Shown here piece after piece: positions 62,397 to 64,000 of a stretch of 64,000 nucleotides of DNA (positions are counted from its first letter, which is position 1; each line of letters begins with the position of its first letter). The stretch covers positions 1,550,001-1,614,000 of the forward strand of contig NZ_CP035914.1 of assembly GCF_004209775.1 (NCBI RefSeq), read 5' to 3'. Position numbers and translations under genes: made by a program. Origin of the DNA: Synechococcus sp. WH 8101. GTDB lineage: Bacteria > Cyanobacteriota > Cyanobacteriia > PCC-6307 > Cyanobiaceae. The notes under the pieces are model-generated. The model was given only the letters and a program-made list of their open reading frames with translations. It ran no database searches and was not told the DNA's origin.

Positions 62397-63263
62397 ATGG
62401 CCAACATTCGCCCGGCCCAACCGATGCGTGATGGAGCTGTGACCCTGATCCTCAATGGGGCTGGTCGCCAGCCGATCCCCACAAAGGCGGAGCAACTCCA
62501 CCTTGCGCGTCTGATCCGGCAGGGTCAGGCGGTGGGCGCCTCTCGATCTCAGGCTCGAGCCGGTCAACGGGCCTGCCAGCGCCTGATGAGCGGCAACGTT
62601 CGACTGGCGGTGGCGATCGCCCGCGGTTTCATGCCGCGCCTGGGGCAGGGATCGAGCCTGGAATTCGCCGACCTGATTCAAGAGGCGATCATCGGGCTGC
62701 ACACCGCGGCGCAACGCTTCGATCCGGAACGGGGGTGCAGCTTCAGCACTTATGCGGTGTGGTGGTGTCGCCAATCAGTGCATCGCCTGATCCAGGGGCA
62801 GGCCCACACGATTCGGCTTCCGGCCCATGTGCAAGACCTGGAGCGGCGCTGGAATCTGCGTCCGCCCGGCCAGAATCTGGAGCAGTTTTGTGAGCAGTGG
62901 CACACCACCCCTGAAGCGATGCAAGGGGTGCTGACCCTCGTGCATCAGGCCAGAACCCGCAGCATCGATGCCGCCGGAGGGGAGCAGGAGCGTGAGGGGA
63001 TGAGCCTGGCCGAACGGCTGAGTGTTGCCGCCAGTGATCCCCTTGATGCTCTGGACCGCAACCTGCTGCTGGATCGGCTGGCAGCGGCCCTACCGGAGGA
63101 GCTGGCCCTAGTCGAACGGCACGTGGTGAAGCAACACACCACCAAGGCGATGGCAACAGAAAGCGCCATCAGCGCCACGGCGATGGCCCGCCGACTGAAC
63201 CGGGCTCGCAGGAAGCTGCGGGACGCACTGGAGCCCAACAACAGAATCTCGAGACAACAATGA
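62397..63263 (+). CDS. Sigma-70-like factor with degenerate region 4
   Basis: 288 residues. Region 2 is clear: NVRLAVAIARGFM, LEFADLIQEAIIGLHTAAQR, RGCSFSTYAVWWCRQSVHRL. Region 1.2 is shortened and region 3 weak. Region 4, which normally reads the -35 box with an ERVRQIE-type helix, is here ATESAISATAMARRLNRARR, so -35 recognition may be altered or lost. It may use extended -10 promoters or act with a partner. Divergent from ppsA by 116 bases. Confidence 0.8.
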   Translation: MANIRPAQPMRDGAVTLILNGAGRQPIPTKAEQLHLARLIRQGQAVGASRSQARAGQRACQRLMSGNVRLAVAIARGFMPRLGQGSSLEFADLIQEAIIGLHTAAQRFDPERGCSFSTYAVWWCRQSVHRLIQGQAHTIRLPAHVQDLERRWNLRPPGQNLEQFCEQWHTTPEAMQGVLTLVHQARTRSIDAAGGEQEREGMSLAERLSVAASDPLDALDRNLLLDRLAAALPEELALVERHVVKQHTTKAMATESAISATAMARRLNRARRKLRDALEPNNRISRQQ

Positions 63264-63305
63264 CGTTGACACGAAACTGATTCGCAATAGCGGTAGAATC
63301 GCGGC

Positions 63306-63566
63306 ATGACCGAGCCCACCACCCTCATCCCCCTCAGCCAGGCGCGCGCTGGCCAGCGGGTCCGCATTCACTCCCTGCCCCAGCAGCCCGAGTGCCGCAG
63401 CCGCCTCGCCGCCATGGGAATCCAGATCAGCTCCGAGCTGGAGGTGCTCAGGCTTGGCGCCCCAGGGGGCCTTCTGCACCTCGCCAACGGCTTCCTCGAA
63501 TTCATGCTGCGCCGGGATGTGGCCCATCACATGACCGTGGAGCTGCTGGCGAACGCCTCACCATGA
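63306..63566 (+). CDS. feoA: FeoA-family protein
   Basis: 86 residues with the SH3-like FeoA pattern: LSQARAGQRVRIHSLPQQPE, RSRLAAMGIQISSELEVLRL and the C-terminal hydrophobic strand. FeoA supports the ferrous iron permease FeoB; no feoB lies next to it in the window, and the following gene is an unrelated methyltransferase. A TAGAAT box at 63294 is close to the ATG, so the leader may be very short. Confidence 0.85.
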   Translation: MTEPTTLIPLSQARAGQRVRIHSLPQQPECRSRLAAMGIQISSELEVLRLGAPGGLLHLANGFLEFMLRRDVAHHMTVELLANASP

Positions 63567-63597
63567 GTGCAAACGTCTCAACATCAATGTTTTGGTC

Positions 63598-64000
63598 ATG
63601 ACCGACATGCGCCAGCCGCAGGCATGGGATGCGCGCTATCGGCAGGGCACGGACCGCTGGGAGCTGGGCATGGCAGCGCCACCGCTGCAAGCCTTTCTCG
63701 AGCAGCACCCCCTGGCACCCAAGCCCACTGGGACAGTGCTGGTGCCCGGTTGCGGGCGCGGCCATGAAGCCGCCCTGTTGGCCCGCCTGGGCTTCGATGT
63801 GGTGGGGCTGGATTTCAGCGTTGAAGCAATCCGTGAAGCCCGGCGCCTGCAGGGCGAACACGAGCACTTGCGCTGGCTTCAGGCCGATCTGTTCGATGGC
63901 GCCGCCCTGGATAGAGCCGGTCTGGGGGCCCACAGCCTCAGCGGCGTAGTGGAGCACACCTGCTTCTGCGCCATCGATCCCAGCCAACGCGACCACTACC
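63598..64000 (+). CDS. Thiopurine S-methyltransferase-like SAM methyltransferase (5' part, cut by window edge)
   Basis: 134 codons are visible. AWDARYRQGTDRWELGMAAP, the SAM-binding VLVPGCGRGHEAALLARLGF, VVGLDFSVEAIREA and VVEHTCFCAIDPSQR match the TPMT/TehB-like family that methylates thiols, halides or metalloids. Real substrate unknown. ATG 63598, 31 bases after feoA. Confidence 0.88.
   Translation, partial: MTDMRQPQAWDARYRQGTDRWELGMAAPPLQAFLEQHPLAPKPTGTVLVPGCGRGHEAALLARLGFDVVGLDFSVEAIREARRLQGEHEHLRWLQADLFDGAALDRAGLGAHSLSGVVEHTCFCAIDPSQRDHY

Noticed and set aside
63266-63299. TTGACA and TAGAAT as a promoter with Fur-like site for feoA
   Set aside because: The spacing between the boxes is 22 bases, too long for a standard promoter, and the intervening sequence matches a Fur box poorly.

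Overview
The window is GC-rich chromosomal DNA from a unicellular alpha-cyanobacterium of the marine Synechococcus/Cyanobium type. This rests on small families largely restricted to cyanobacteria and plastids (DUF1816, DUF760, DUF1350, DUF4336), phylloquinone genes (menB, menD), a long-chain polyprenyl diphosphate synthase, a PrxQ peroxiredoxin, and a PtrA-like CRP-family regulator beside pstS, as in marine Synechococcus. No rRNA, CRISPR array, transposase or phage gene was seen. One tRNA gene, tRNA-Pro(GGG), is present.

Positions 1-38113 are a dense core region. A minus-strand run reads trpD, carA, STAS protein, mini-RNase III, rlmB-like methyltransferase, DUF1816, gatA and dnaE (cut by the window edge). 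After it come an ABC exporter half, msrA, small membrane proteins and tRNA-Pro; the ptrA/pstS phosphate module; a DEDDh exonuclease; prxQ; acs; a minus-strand run comB, nitrilase-family, cell-wall amidase, murI and sds; a plus-strand run ubiD, aroA, MnmC-like methyltransferase and glmU; murF, glgA, an L,D-transpeptidase, menB and menD; and lepB. Start/stop overlaps and gaps of a few bases suggest translational coupling in several of these runs.

Positions 38114-63300 look different. The stretch opens with about 780 bp of AT-richer DNA carrying inverted repeats and one small ribbon-helix-helix gene. It then holds accessory genes: two adjacent secreted proteins of unknown function; two divergent sigma-70 factors; BCAM0308-family and DUF3175 proteins; a phosphoribosyltransferase; a C39-peptidase ABC exporter with its HlyD partner and two double-glycine leader peptides; a cyclopropane-fatty-acid-synthase-like enzyme; Hsp20 with a hairpin over its ribosome binding site; a tandem SpoIIAA-like protein; a YbhB/PEBP protein; a ZIP transporter; a P-type cation ATPase; a DUF4070 radical SAM protein; a GAF-GGDEF protein with a degenerate cyclase motif; a two-component pair; and PEP synthase. 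Four small ribbon-helix-helix regulators are scattered through it. The gene content resembles proteobacterial low-oxygen or stationary-phase survival clusters more than cyanobacterial core genes.

The strongest leads are the peptide export system (42814-46799), an 11-copy GAAT repeat abutting a perfect TATAAT box before a response regulator (58321-58369), the survival-type gene cluster as a whole, the possible RNA thermometer of hsp20 (49018-49038), and a terminator-like hairpin just before trpD (7959-7987). The window ends with feoA and the start of a thiopurine-methyltransferase-like gene.
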